Of a DNA stretch of 40,523 nucleotides, positions 1-8,410 are shown one piece after another; within the stretch, counting starts at the first letter, position 1; every line of letters begins with the position of its first letter. Source of the DNA: Paludibacteraceae bacterium (GTDB lineage: Bacteria > Bacteroidota > Bacteroidia > Bacteroidales > Paludibacteraceae). The notes below the pieces were generated by a model. It had not been told where the DNA came from. It saw nothing but the letters and a program-made list of their open reading frames with translations, and ran no database searches. A program made the translations under genes and the position numbers. The DNA lies in NCBI GenBank assembly GCA_017647145.1, contig JAGCLD010000024.1, positions 1 to 40,523 of the forward strand, written 5' to 3'.

Positions 1-64
1 AGAGTAATGGACTTCGTAAAAATATCTATTTGATAGGTTCTTCATAAATTCACTAAATTTTCAA

Positions 65-706
65 TTATGTGATTTCTATAAATCGTTTGCCATCGAATCC
101 AGCAAGATGCTCATTGTAATAGACATAGCCAAGCTGATTGCAGACAAGGCGTGTATTCCCGATGATAGCCTCCTCATTGGCATGTGAATGGCCAAATATC
201 CACGCATCAATACGGCTGTCTGCAATAAAGTTACCCAACTCCGTTGCAAAGGCACTATTAAGCAAGCTACCTTTATGCTCGGGAGCCACAACGGCCATTG
301 ATGGCAGATGATGAGTTACTACCACGATACACTCGGCAGTGCTCTCAGCTACACTCTGCTTGATAAAGTCAAGACACTTCTCGTGCTCAGCATTGAAATC
401 AGCAGGCGTAAAGCGACGACCATTATACAGAATCTGCCGAAAGTCATTCATTCCACGATGTACAAAATACTCATCCTCCGGGCGAATGTGCGACCAAAGA
501 GTTGAGAGAATAAAATCAACATTATCAATTCTCACAACCTTGTTTTGGTAGTAATGCACATTAGGCAGAATCTCAAGATTCCAGCTATCGCCATAGGCTA
601 ACACATCACCATTTCCATAGAACTCGTGGTTCCCAGGAACAAGTAACACCTCTCGGTAGTTTGCCGATGCCCACTTCCAGAATCTTAAATTAGGGAGTGT
701 TCTTCC
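65..706 (-). pseudogene. 5'-truncated metallophosphoesterase
   Basis: Calcineurin-like metallophosphoesterase lacking its N-terminus. The first ATG (649) is followed at once by LLVPGNHEFYG, the family's central GNHE metal motif. VVTHHLPS and IFGHSHANEE, the C-terminal metal motifs, follow. The frame stays open upstream to a TGA at 707-709 and encodes FWKWASANYREV, which is normal family sequence just before GNHE. So homology begins before the ATG, and the N-terminal DxH and GDxxD metal ligands are missing. The junction lies near 682-706. A TATTTTTG box (708-715, reverse strand) could still drive transcription. I read this as a remnant cut by recombination at the island edge; hydrolase activity is unlikely without the missing ligands. 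Confidence 0.75.
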
Positions 707-938
707 TCAAAAATAAACACTATTGTATGTCAAATAGATAAGTTCGATATGGAACAAATAAGGTTTTGAAATTTATCAATAGGTCTTGGATGTCATCTCT
801 CAACTATTACGAAATCATTTTTTTAGTGCAAAAACAATAGTATTTTCTTCTTTTGCAAATTACCAGCAACTTAGAATAATAAACATCTATATTGATTTTC
901 AATGTTTTATAAATTTCAATCCTGTGTTTATATTCATT

Positions 939-960
939 CCAGCAAGTTACCAGCAAGTTA
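939..960. repeat. 11-bp tandem duplication CCAGCAAGTTA
   Basis: Two perfect adjacent copies of CCAGCAAGTTA (939-949 and 950-960). A related ACCAGCAACTTAG lies about 75 bases upstream. The unit length matches the other intergenic arrays in this window. Confidence 0.8.
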
Positions 961-1058
961 AATTTATGCTCACATTAGTTGAATATATCTCATCTACGAT
1001 CTGCTGTATCGGGTTTAATGTCATGAATCTATTCTTGTAATACCTTACGAAATCTTCT

Positions 1059-1120
1059 CCGAACTTGTTCCGAACCTATGCCCGAACTTTAAGACTGCTT
1101 TTCCAAACCAGTTTCCGAAC
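1059..1120. repeat. Phased CCGAAC motifs
   Basis: CCGAAC occurs at 1059, 1070, 1082 and 1115, with spacings of 11, 12 and 33 bases. This is close to an 11-bp phase, so the copies lie on roughly the same helical face. The spacer sequence is not conserved. Confidence 0.65.
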
Positions 1121-1319
1121 TATTAGAAATTATAGTATCATTTTTTCCAGATCACTTCTGACTACCAGGTTTAGCAACGTCTAAAGAAATGCTTAAATCG
1201 ATATTCATTCATGTTTTAAGTCCGTTTTTTACCACAGGCTTACAAAAATAGGGACTAAAACGTAATTTGATACTTTTTATCTCGCTAAAGGAATGGTAAT
1301 TCTTGTAATGACTGATACT

Positions 1320-1532
1320 TCAGAACCTATTTTGTGCGTAATGTTCATCAATCAATGCTTGTGCTTTATCCATTGTGATTTTTCCTTCTATCTCCTGACG
1401 AGCAACTTGAATAAGAAAGTCAGACACATTAAGCCCATCTACATGTTGCAGTCCGATAGCAATTGCCCAATTATAAGCTCTTTTCCTAATAGACTCATCT
1501 TGATGGTTCTTGTATTCCTCAAATAATGCCAT
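1320..1532 (-). CDS. VbhA-like antitoxin, orphan
   Basis: A 70-residue protein resembling the small antitoxins encoded just upstream of Fic-domain AMP transferases in Bacteroidetes. The recognisable parts are NWAIAIGLQHVDGL, SDFLIQVARQEIEGKIT and a C-terminal ALIDEHY tail. In those pairs the antitoxin occupies the Fic active site and blocks AMPylation. Here the TGA stop is followed by non-coding sequence, so no Fic gene is present downstream. A near-consensus TAnnTTTR box (TACCTTTA, reverse complement of 1543-1550) precedes the gene. It is divergent from the XRE gene at 1648. Family assignment is from memory of similar sequences; it could instead be another small toxin-antitoxin component. 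Confidence 0.6.
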   Translation of the reverse strand: MALFEEYKNHQDESIRKRAYNWAIAIGLQHVDGLNVSDFLIQVARQEIEGKITMDKAQALIDEHYAQNRF

Positions 1533-1542
1533 ATTTTTCTTT

Positions 1543-1550
1543 TAAAGGTA
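1543..1550 (-). promoter_or_regulatory. Possible -7 box of the antitoxin gene
   Basis: TACCTTTA differs by one base from TAnnTTTG and lies about 11 bases upstream of the start at 1532. No clear -33 element was seen. Confidence 0.35.
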
Positions 1551-1612
1551 CAAAAAAAGCACGAGATGGAAAAATCCCAGCCATAGAATTCCTTATTTCG
1601 GAATATATTTAA

Positions 1613-1620
1613 TACATTTG
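1613..1620 (+). promoter_or_regulatory. -7 box of the XRE gene
   Basis: TACATTTG matches TAnnTTTG exactly and lies 27 bases upstream of the ATG at 1648. The -33 element is not obvious. Confidence 0.6.
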
Positions 1621-1647
1621 CGATAGAATTAAACAAATTAGATAATA

Positions 1648-1848
1648 ATGGCAAATTTGAATCGAATAAAAGTAATACTTGTTGAACAGGAAAAGACAGG
1701 TAAATGGCTGGCAGAACAAATGGGAAAATCCACTTGCACAGTCAGTAAATGGTGTAGCAACTCCAGTCAGCCAGATTTGGCTACTTTAGACAAAATTGCC
1801 ACATTATTGAATGTGGATATACGAGAATTGATTGCGCCTTCAAAATAG
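1648..1848 (+). CDS. XRE-family small transcriptional regulator
   Basis: A 66-residue protein that is essentially a single Cro/C1-type helix-turn-helix domain. The two helices lie in roughly residues 17-45, with recognition segment STCTVSKWCSN. The tail ATLDKIATLLNVDIRELI is typical of these minimal regulators, which in Bacteroidetes often accompany restriction and other defence genes. It lies about 200 bases upstream of the radical-SAM operon on the same strand. An inverted repeat at 2010-2030 just before that operon is a candidate binding site. The regulatory link is inference; the fold assignment is secure. Confidence 0.85.
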   Translation: MANLNRIKVILVEQEKTGKWLAEQMGKSTCTVSKWCSNSSQPDLATLDKIATLLNVDIRELIAPSK

Positions 1849-2009
1849 GATTAAAAATAATCATTTTATTGTAGTTTGCATTGATAATGTAATCTATAAA
1901 AATGAAAATTTAGTTTTTTAAAAGTTTCTAAATCGACTATAGATGACGAATTATGAAACTCGTGGATGAAGATTTGCTTTTTGCTTACTTAACCTGGATA
2001 CATGCAATG

Positions 2010-2030
2010 TTGTTATAAGTTGCATAACAA
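2010..2030. promoter_or_regulatory. Inverted repeat before the radical-SAM operon
   Basis: Perfect 7-bp arms TTGTTAT (2010-2016) and ATAACAA (2024-2030) around a 7-base spacer. A second nested pair, ATGCAA (2002-2007) and TTGCAT (2020-2025), overlaps it. The element ends 15 bases before the ATG at 2046. Size and position suit an operator for a dimeric HTH protein or a hairpin in the leader. No clear TAnnTTTG box was found in 1849-2045. Confidence 0.5.
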
Positions 2031-2045
2031 GACTAACTAATATAT

Positions 2046-4160
2046 ATGTCGAAACGAAAAATTAAAATAGGGCTTGTGGATGCCGACCTACTTTGCAATG
2101 GGACGCGGCATCCTAATCTTGCGCTATTGAAGATTGCCGGATATTTTAGAGATAATGGCTATGTTCGGGGTTATACAGATGATGCCAATTGCTATGAACT
2201 AATTACGAATGAAAGTAACTTTGATGAGTTGCGGAAGTATAGTTATTTCTATGTTTCGTGTGTTTTTACTTTCACTATCGATAATCCTCCCCTTGTGTTA
2301 ACTACCCTCCTAAATGACAAGAAACTATCAAAGCGTGTTCGCATGGGTGGTACAGGTACTTATGCGAATCTCTCTATAGAGGAAGGATTTGCTGAAAAAC
2401 GCGAAGAAGATATGTTTAAGTTGGAAAATGATGCCTTCTTGAATACTCTTAAGAATAAGTCGGGTAGTCATGGAATAGATATGCAGATACAGATGCCCGA
2501 CTATCATCTATATGATGATTTCATCAATGTGATGGAGAACGTGAAGTCATCTGGTGTGTATTACAAGGATTACAAAGACTACTCCATTGGTTTCCTAACA
2601 CGTGGTTGCTTCCGTCGCTGTCCTTTCTGCGTGAACAAGTTGGAACGCAAGGTTATGCCATACTCCAAACTTAGCGATTTCCTAGACAACGAGATCGATG
2701 AGCAAACAGGAAAGTTGAAGCGTCCTTACATCTATCTCTGGGATGATAATTTTTTAGCATCACCTTATTGGGAACCGTTGCTTGACGAATTGATAGCTAC
2801 TAAACGTCCTTTTCAATTTAGACAAGGTCTTGACGAACGATTGATAGCTCAGCATAAACGTGGAGAAGAAATGGCAAAGAAATTGGCAAACGCCAATTAT
2901 CATGGGGATTTTATTTTTGCCTTTGACAACTGGTTTGATCGTAAGGTTATAGAGAAAGCTCTTAAAATTTGGAAGTACTATTGTCCTAAGAAAGAAACGA
3001 AGTTTTACCTGTTCTGCGGTTTCCAACAGTCGGAGATAGACTATAAGAAGTTCCAATTGGATGTAGCTGAAATTTTTATGCGTATCTGTGTACTGATGAG
3101 ATACGGATGTCTTCCGTATATCATGCGTCATGAAGATTATAAGAAAGCTCCTCTACCCAACATTTATGTGCAAATAGCTAGATGGTGCAACCAACCTGGT
3201 TTCTTTCGCAACCTATCATTTTGGCAGTTCTGTTATAAAAATCAGACATTCTGGGAAGAGCATACTCTAGGTCGTGAATCGTCAAAGCTAAAGACTTATG
3301 AGGAATTTTTGGAGGACTATAATAACGGATACTATGATGAGATTGGAATATCAACCCCTTTAAGGACTGCAGTTGATTTCCTGAATCAATTCAAGGAACA
3401 CAAAGATTTGTTTTTGTCATTTTTCAATATGTCATTTAAGCAGATGATAGATTCTAACTTATGGTATCGTGATACAGAAATAATGTTTGGAGGAATAAAA
3501 TATATCCTAAACAACGAGTTCTGGGAGAACCTAATCGGTAACAGTGAAAATGAGCGAGCTTTGCTAAAGGTATATTATACACATAAAGACTTAAGTCTCT
3601 TAGAAGATGAAAAGAAGAGTGCCCTACTTTTGGAAATATTAAAAAAACACAGTTGTAGCGAGATTTTGCAAATTATCGAAGAAGGATTTGAACCGGCGAA
3701 AATAGATAAGAAAGATATTTCGCAGTTTAGTGATTTTAAAGATGCATATTATACTGTGCCATTTATACTTCAAAATTGCGGTGCAAAGGATGTTGATTAC
3801 TCAAAGATGGGTTATATGCTACGTGATGAAAAACGTAAAGATGTTGCCGATAAGAAATATGGCGAAAATCATATGAAGACTGCTGCACAGTTGGGGCTTT
3901 GCAGATTTGAGAGCTGTCGCGGGAATGCTAATACTTTGGGTAATTGCTTTATCAAACTAAGTGAAGCAGATAGAAAGAATATTCTTCCCAAATTATGCTT
4001 GTATATACCTTATATTCAGAACTATTTTATGGCTGGAGCCACAGATGAAGTTCGTGATGAAATACTCAGTATATTGTCTCATACGACTCAGGTAAGAAGA
4101 CGTTCTAATGTTAATACTATCATTCATACCATAAAGGAATCAATAGATTATGAGCTTTAA
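2046..4160 (+). CDS. Radical SAM protein, B12-binding-type architecture
   Basis: A 704-residue radical S-adenosylmethionine enzyme. The 4Fe-4S ligands are C188, C192 and C195 in TRGCFRRCPFC (CxxxCxxC). The N-terminus (KIGLVDADLLCNGTRHPNLAL, shortened here to its key residues: D12, D14, N18, H22, P23) resembles the B12-binding-like domain preceding many radical SAM cores. A core-typical WDDNF follows at about residue 240, then QGLDERL. The C-terminal ~300 residues match nothing I recognise and contain several cysteines (in CRFESC and GNCF) that might bind a further metal site. It is first in a tight operon and overlaps the PLD-helicase gene by 11 bases, so the two are translationally coupled. 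Substrate is unknown; a nucleic-acid or nucleotide modification is my inference from the neighbours. Confidence 0.8.
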   Translation: MSKRKIKIGLVDADLLCNGTRHPNLALLKIAGYFRDNGYVRGYTDDANCYELITNESNFDELRKYSYFYVSCVFTFTIDNPPLVLTTLLNDKKLSKRVRMGGTGTYANLSIEEGFAEKREEDMFKLENDAFLNTLKNKSGSHGIDMQIQMPDYHLYDDFINVMENVKSSGVYYKDYKDYSIGFLTRGCFRRCPFCVNKLERKVMPYSKLSDFLDNEIDEQTGKLKRPYIYLWDDNFLASPYWEPLLDELIATKRPFQFRQGLDERLIAQHKRGEEMAKKLANANYHGDFIFAFDNWFDRKVIEKALKIWKYYCPKKETKFYLFCGFQQSEIDYKKFQLDVAEIFMRICVLMRYGCLPYIMRHEDYKKAPLPNIYVQIARWCNQPGFFRNLSFWQFCYKNQTFWEEHTLGRESSKLKTYEEFLEDYNNGYYDEIGISTPLRTAVDFLNQFKEHKDLFLSFFNMSFKQMIDSNLWYRDTEIMFGGIKYILNNEFWENLIGNSENERALLKVYYTHKDLSLLEDEKKSALLLEILKKHSCSEILQIIEEGFEPAKIDKKDISQFSDFKDAYYTVPFILQNCGAKDVDYSKMGYMLRDEKRKDVADKKYGENHMKTAAQLGLCRFESCRGNANTLGNCFIKLSEADRKNILPKLCLYIPYIQNYFMAGATDEVRDEILSILSHTTQVRRRSNVNTIIHTIKESIDYEL

Positions 4161-6270
4161 GGATTTACCAATAAAACCATGTTATGAATCAGGTATAGAT
4201 GACATTATAGAGGATTATTATGTACCTGTACTAGGTTCTGCGGTACATTATGATAGGATTGCGGGATTCTTTTCTTCGACATCCTTGGCTGTTGCAGCTC
4301 GTGGCATAGCAGATTTTATTGTTAATGGTGGTAGAATGAGACTCATTACTAGTCCACGACTAAATGAAGAAGATATTGAAATTCTCAAGAAGATTGTTTC
4401 TGATGATTCTTCACTTAAACCATCAGATTTTGGACTAGATTTGGATAATCTTGAAAATGAATTTGAGAAGCACCATGTTAAAGCACTTGGTTGGATGCTT
4501 TCATCTGGCTTACTTGAAATGAAACTAGCTGTTGTCTTTAATGATGATGGAAGCATCTGTGACAACGAAACCGTATCTGAAAAAGGACTATTCCATCAGA
4601 AGGTTGGAATACTTATGGATACTGAAGGAAATGAATTATCGTTTAGTGGTTCTATTAACGAAACTGCTTCTGCATGGGTTAATAATGACGAAGAATTCAA
4701 AGTCTTTAAAGAGTGGACTGATGCTCGTGAGTATTTTGAGAGAGACAGAAAACGATTTGATGAAATATGGAATGGAGAGAGAAAGAACGTGAAGGTATAT
4801 AATCTTCCATCAGCCATTAAATCAAAAATCATCCACTACTCCTCTGACTTCGATAAAGAAAGTATTTCTTTGAAGAAATATCGTACTATCCGTTTGAAAT
4901 CGTTTGATTTCAAAAGCGACAAGAAATTATTTTTCTATCAGGCTGAAGCCTTAAACAAATGGAAAGCAAATAACTACAAGCTGCTTTTTGAAATGGCAAC
5001 TGGTACAGGAAAGACCAGAACAGCTATTGCTGGCATCAAGTATCTTAATCAAACAAGGGAACGGCTTATTACAATTATAACTACCCCACAGAATACGCTT
5101 TCAAAGCAATGGAAAGATGAAGTGGATGTTCAGAACTTATCCTTTGATGAGAGTGTTATTGTTGATGGCTCTGTATCACAATGGGACGGTTTGTTGGTCA
5201 AATTGTTGCTGAAAAATGGGGCAGGTATGGCTAATCATATCTGTTTGTACACAACGCATAATACCGCATCTTCCGATAAGTTTACAAAAGCCATTCAGCA
5301 GAATCTTCCAATTGGGACAGATGTTTTGTTTGTAGGCGATGAAACTCATTGGCTAGGAGCACGAAAATTCCAGCAAGCATTGTTGCCTTGCTACAAATAC
5401 AGAATTGGACTTAGCGCCACTCCAAGTCGATGGTTTGATGATACAGGTACAGCCAAACTCGTAGAATTCTATGGAAGCGCGAATTTTGAATTTACCATAA
5501 CGGATGCATTGACGGAATACAACCCAATGACAGGAAAGCATTTCCTTGTCAATTACCATTATTACATTTCCAAGGTAAAGCTTGACGAAGATGAAACGGA
5601 ACAATATAAGGAGATTTCAGCAAAGATTAGCAAATTGTGGAACTTAAAAGACTGCAATTCTGATGCAACTCTCACATTAGAACGGCTGATGGAGAAGAGA
5701 GCAAACATCATTAGGAATGCTTCTGCAAAATACAATCAACTTAAGGTGATTCTCGACAAACTACAAGCTAAAGGTAGAATCGAAAATCTAATAATCTTCG
5801 TCTCTCCCCAACAGATAGGAGATGTGCTTAATATTCTGGCTTCAAGGGGAATTATATTCCATAAATTAACAGAGAAAGAAGGAACCAAGGCAGAGAAGCG
5901 CTTTGGTAATAAGTCTGAACGAGAACAAATAATATCAAAGTTCAAATCTAGAGAATATCAGGTAATTGTAGCTATCAAGTGTATGGATGAAGGTATAGAC
6001 ATCCCAACGGCAGATGTGGGTATATTGATGGCTTCTAGTACAAATCCACGTGAGTATATTCAGAGAATAGGACGTATTATCCGCCAAAGTCCCAACAAAC
6101 TTTCGGCAGAATTATATGATATTTGTGTTGACACGATACATTCTGTGGATGACGATAATGTTAGACTTGAACGCAAAATCAGGGAAAAAGAACAAATACG
6201 TCTCAAAGAAATTGCAAAAAACGCAATCAATTCAATAGATGTGCTAACAGTAATAAATTCATTAGATTAA
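4150..6270 (+). CDS. PLD-like nuclease fused to DEAD/DEAH helicase
   Basis: A 706-residue two-part protein. Residues about 1-230 are a phospholipase-D-like nuclease half: LFHQKVGILMD supplies H149 and K151 of the HxK motif, followed by SGSINET (167-172). An SF2 helicase follows: FYQAEALNKW (Q-motif-like, about 262), Walker A ATGTGKT (283-289), motif II GDETHW (D397, E398), SATP at about 421, and motif VI QRIGRIIRQ (638-646). Only one HxK is visible, so an active nuclease would have to dimerise. Such fusions are known in defence loci. The start is fixed by the 11-base overlap with the radical SAM gene. Likely role: ATP-driven DNA or RNA processing or restriction in the same system. Confidence 0.88.
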   Translation: MSFKDLPIKPCYESGIDDIIEDYYVPVLGSAVHYDRIAGFFSSTSLAVAARGIADFIVNGGRMRLITSPRLNEEDIEILKKIVSDDSSLKPSDFGLDLDNLENEFEKHHVKALGWMLSSGLLEMKLAVVFNDDGSICDNETVSEKGLFHQKVGILMDTEGNELSFSGSINETASAWVNNDEEFKVFKEWTDAREYFERDRKRFDEIWNGERKNVKVYNLPSAIKSKIIHYSSDFDKESISLKKYRTIRLKSFDFKSDKKLFFYQAEALNKWKANNYKLLFEMATGTGKTRTAIAGIKYLNQTRERLITIITTPQNTLSKQWKDEVDVQNLSFDESVIVDGSVSQWDGLLVKLLLKNGAGMANHICLYTTHNTASSDKFTKAIQQNLPIGTDVLFVGDETHWLGARKFQQALLPCYKYRIGLSATPSRWFDDTGTAKLVEFYGSANFEFTITDALTEYNPMTGKHFLVNYHYYISKVKLDEDETEQYKEISAKISKLWNLKDCNSDATLTLERLMEKRANIIRNASAKYNQLKVILDKLQAKGRIENLIIFVSPQQIGDVLNILASRGIIFHKLTEKEGTKAEKRFGNKSEREQIISKFKSREYQVIVAIKCMDEGIDIPTADVGILMASSTNPREYIQRIGRIIRQSPNKLSAELYDICVDTIHSVDDDNVRLERKIREKEQIRLKEIAKNAINSIDVLTVINSLD

Positions 6271-6271
6271 T

Positions 6272-6421
6272 ATGGCCATTAGCAAGAAGATCCTAGTGAA
6301 GATAGCAGACAAGACGAAGTCTGATATCGCTATGCAGAAGAACATCGAGAGAGTGCTTTCTGGTATAGAAGAAGGTCGTCAAGGTAAACGAATTATTGAC
6401 AAAATAATGAAATCTATATAA
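6272..6421 (+). CDS. 49-residue microprotein inside the defence operon
   Basis: A short frame starting at ATG 6272, one base after the helicase stop (TAA 6268-6270), and ending at TAA 6419-6421, four bases before the ATPase ATG. It begins MAISKKILVKIADKTKSD and ends GKRIIDKIMKSI. It is lysine-rich and predicted helical with no membrane segment. Perfect packing between two tightly spaced genes, and an uninterrupted frame filling the whole gap, argue for a real gene. I do not recognise the family. It could be an accessory subunit or an inhibitor of its neighbours. Confidence 0.7.
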   Translation: MAISKKILVKIADKTKSDIAMQKNIERVLSGIEEGRQGKRIIDKIMKSI

Positions 6422-6425
6422 TGCC

Positions 6426-8405
6426 ATGAGAATAGAAAGTATTGAAATTCAAGATTTTCGTCAATATAGGAATTTGTTGTTCAAATTCCCTCATTCCAAT
6501 GGGGAAAATGATTTACATATTATCTTTGCAAATAATGGTGTAGGTAAGACTAATGTCCTGAATGCAATCACCTGGTGTCTTTATGACACTGAAATGCATT
6601 TGGGAGATAAAAATACAGCTCTTGCCATATTGAACAACCAAAAAGTCCAAGAACTGCGTATGCACATACCAGACGGTGGAAATGCGATTGGTGATGCAAC
6701 CGTTAGAATTCTTCTCTCATCGGATGATGGTTCTGAGAAAATCCGTTTCCAAAGAGTTGGCAAGTTTAATGTGACAAGCGAAGCTGTTATTCCTGTAAAT
6801 ACTGAGTTCTCTATTATGCATTTTATTGATGGTGAATGGAACTCTATAGATTCGGAAGAAGAAACATTGTCACTTGTAAAAAAGAATGTGCCAGAAGAAA
6901 TACATGAATATATCTTTTTTGACGGCGAGCATCTTGAAAGCTATTTTAAAGCGGGTCAGTTTGAAAATATAAAGAATGGTATAGAAGAACTTACACAAGC
7001 AAAAATAATAGAGAAGGCAGAAACCGCTTTTAACAATTATCTGACTGGCGTATTAAATCCTCAAATAGCCAATTCTTCAGTTAAGGACATTTCTGCTGCA
7101 CAAAAGGAGTTGGATAAAATTCAAGAGGCCATAGATATCGCTATCAGTTCTATACAGACCCTAACAACGCAAATTCACAATTGCGATGATGAAATTGCAA
7201 GGCTTGACAATATTATAAGTGGACATATTCATGTTTCTGAAAAGACGGCAAGGTTAAAAGAAGTTGATGCCTTAATAGAATCGTTGAAAGGTGATATTAT
7301 AAAGAAAAAAGCGGAGTTGATGGTGTTTGCCCGTGAATATATTCAGTACTTTGCCTTATATCCCTCTATCAAGAATCTTTATGCATATATACAAGAGCAA
7401 GATAAACAAGGAAAGTTGCCGCCTCGCATAGATAAGTTCTTACTTCAGGCGATAGAAGAACACAAACATTGCTTGATTTGTGACCAGGATTTAAGTGATC
7501 ATTCGTATAGCTTTATTCAAGAACTGCGAAAAGAACTTGAAGTATCATCAGAGACATCTGCTCTATTGAATAAGTCAGTAGTCGTGTTGCGTCAATATCT
7601 TGATAAATTGTCACATTATCAGGAACGGCGTATTGCTCTTATAGAGGAAGAAAAAGAACTTCGCAGGCAATGTGCAGAATACCTAGAAGAGGAGAAGCAA
7701 CTGAATATTTATCTGATGAATATCCCCAACACCGAGGCGGTCACAAAGGCTATTGAGGAGAAACAAAAATATCGTAAGACCCGTGATGAGATAGTCGCCA
7801 AGAAAGGTGTTGAAGAGGAGCATAAGAAGGTGCTAGAGAATCAATATTACAAACAAAGTAAATCGTTGCAATTGCTTATAGACAAGAATAAGCAACTTGA
7901 AAAGATTAGTAAACAAGCAGATTATTGTAAGATGTGTCGAAACGTCTTGAAAGAAACTCGTCTTGATTTGCTGGAAGAAAGTCGCCGAGAAATGGAACAG
8001 GAAACGTTCGATACATTCACGCAGTTGTTGTGGAAAAAAGATTCTTTCTCTAAAGTAGAAATCTTAGAGGACTATACTTTCCGCTTGCTAGACAAATATG
8101 GCTCACAGACACTTGGCTCATGTAGTGCCGCAGAACGCGCGTTGCTAGCTCTATCTTTTACACTTGCATTGCAGAAGGTTTCTATGCACGACTCTTTGCT
8201 ATTTATTGACACACCTATTGGCCGTGTAGATCAGGACAACCGTTTGAACTTTGTCAAGACACTATGTGAAATAGCCAAGACAAAGCAAGTAATACTTACG
8301 TTTACTCCCGTAGAATATGACGATAAGGTGGCAACAGCATTACAAGACCAATATGCCTCGTTTAATAGGTTAACAATTGAAGATGGTATAACTATAATCA
8401 AATAA
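6426..8405 (+). CDS. DndD/SMC-like AAA ATPase with coiled coil
   Basis: A 659-residue ABC/SMC-type ATPase. The N-terminus has the AAA_23 pattern with Walker A ANNGVGKT (35-42). FFDGEHLESYF (about 165) is characteristic of DndD-like ATPases. A long coiled coil follows, with CxxC at C349/C352 (CLICDQDL) and a second at C501/C504 (CKMCRN). The C-terminal head carries the signature LGSCSAAER (563-571) and Walker B LLFIDTP (D595). DndD-family proteins power DNA phosphorothioation, and relatives act in DNA end sensing and defence. No DndC, cysteine desulfurase or other canonical dnd gene is present here. It lies 4 bases after the microprotein gene and 5 bases before the next gene. Confidence 0.87.
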   Translation: MRIESIEIQDFRQYRNLLFKFPHSNGENDLHIIFANNGVGKTNVLNAITWCLYDTEMHLGDKNTALAILNNQKVQELRMHIPDGGNAIGDATVRILLSSDDGSEKIRFQRVGKFNVTSEAVIPVNTEFSIMHFIDGEWNSIDSEEETLSLVKKNVPEEIHEYIFFDGEHLESYFKAGQFENIKNGIEELTQAKIIEKAETAFNNYLTGVLNPQIANSSVKDISAAQKELDKIQEAIDIAISSIQTLTTQIHNCDDEIARLDNIISGHIHVSEKTARLKEVDALIESLKGDIIKKKAELMVFAREYIQYFALYPSIKNLYAYIQEQDKQGKLPPRIDKFLLQAIEEHKHCLICDQDLSDHSYSFIQELRKELEVSSETSALLNKSVVVLRQYLDKLSHYQERRIALIEEEKELRRQCAEYLEEEKQLNIYLMNIPNTEAVTKAIEEKQKYRKTRDEIVAKKGVEEEHKKVLENQYYKQSKSLQLLIDKNKQLEKISKQADYCKMCRNVLKETRLDLLEESRREMEQETFDTFTQLLWKKDSFSKVEILEDYTFRLLDKYGSQTLGSCSAAERALLALSFTLALQKVSMHDSLLFIDTPIGRVDQDNRLNFVKTLCEIAKTKQVILTFTPVEYDDKVATALQDQYASFNRLTIEDGITIIK

Positions 8406-8410
8406 GAAAT

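Larger units (their letters stand above)
707..1319. other. Long AT-rich intergenic stretch with short repeats
   Basis: No convincing gene on either strand. The longest open frame (786-1040) has low-complexity, Phe/Ile-rich content and no recognisable motif. The region holds an 11-bp tandem duplication (939-960), spaced CCGAAC motifs (1059-1120) and CTACCAGGTTTAG (1162-1174), which recurs at 17998-18010. Confidence 0.5.

Noticed and set aside
786-1040. 84-codon open frame on the plus strand
   Set aside because: Low-complexity Phe/Ile-rich translation with no motif, crossing the 11-bp duplication; it looks like chance in AT-rich DNA.
2046-4160. Prokaryotic viperin
   Set aside because: The protein is about twice the length of viperins, its N-terminus is B12-binding-like, and the sequence around the cluster motif does not look viperin-like.
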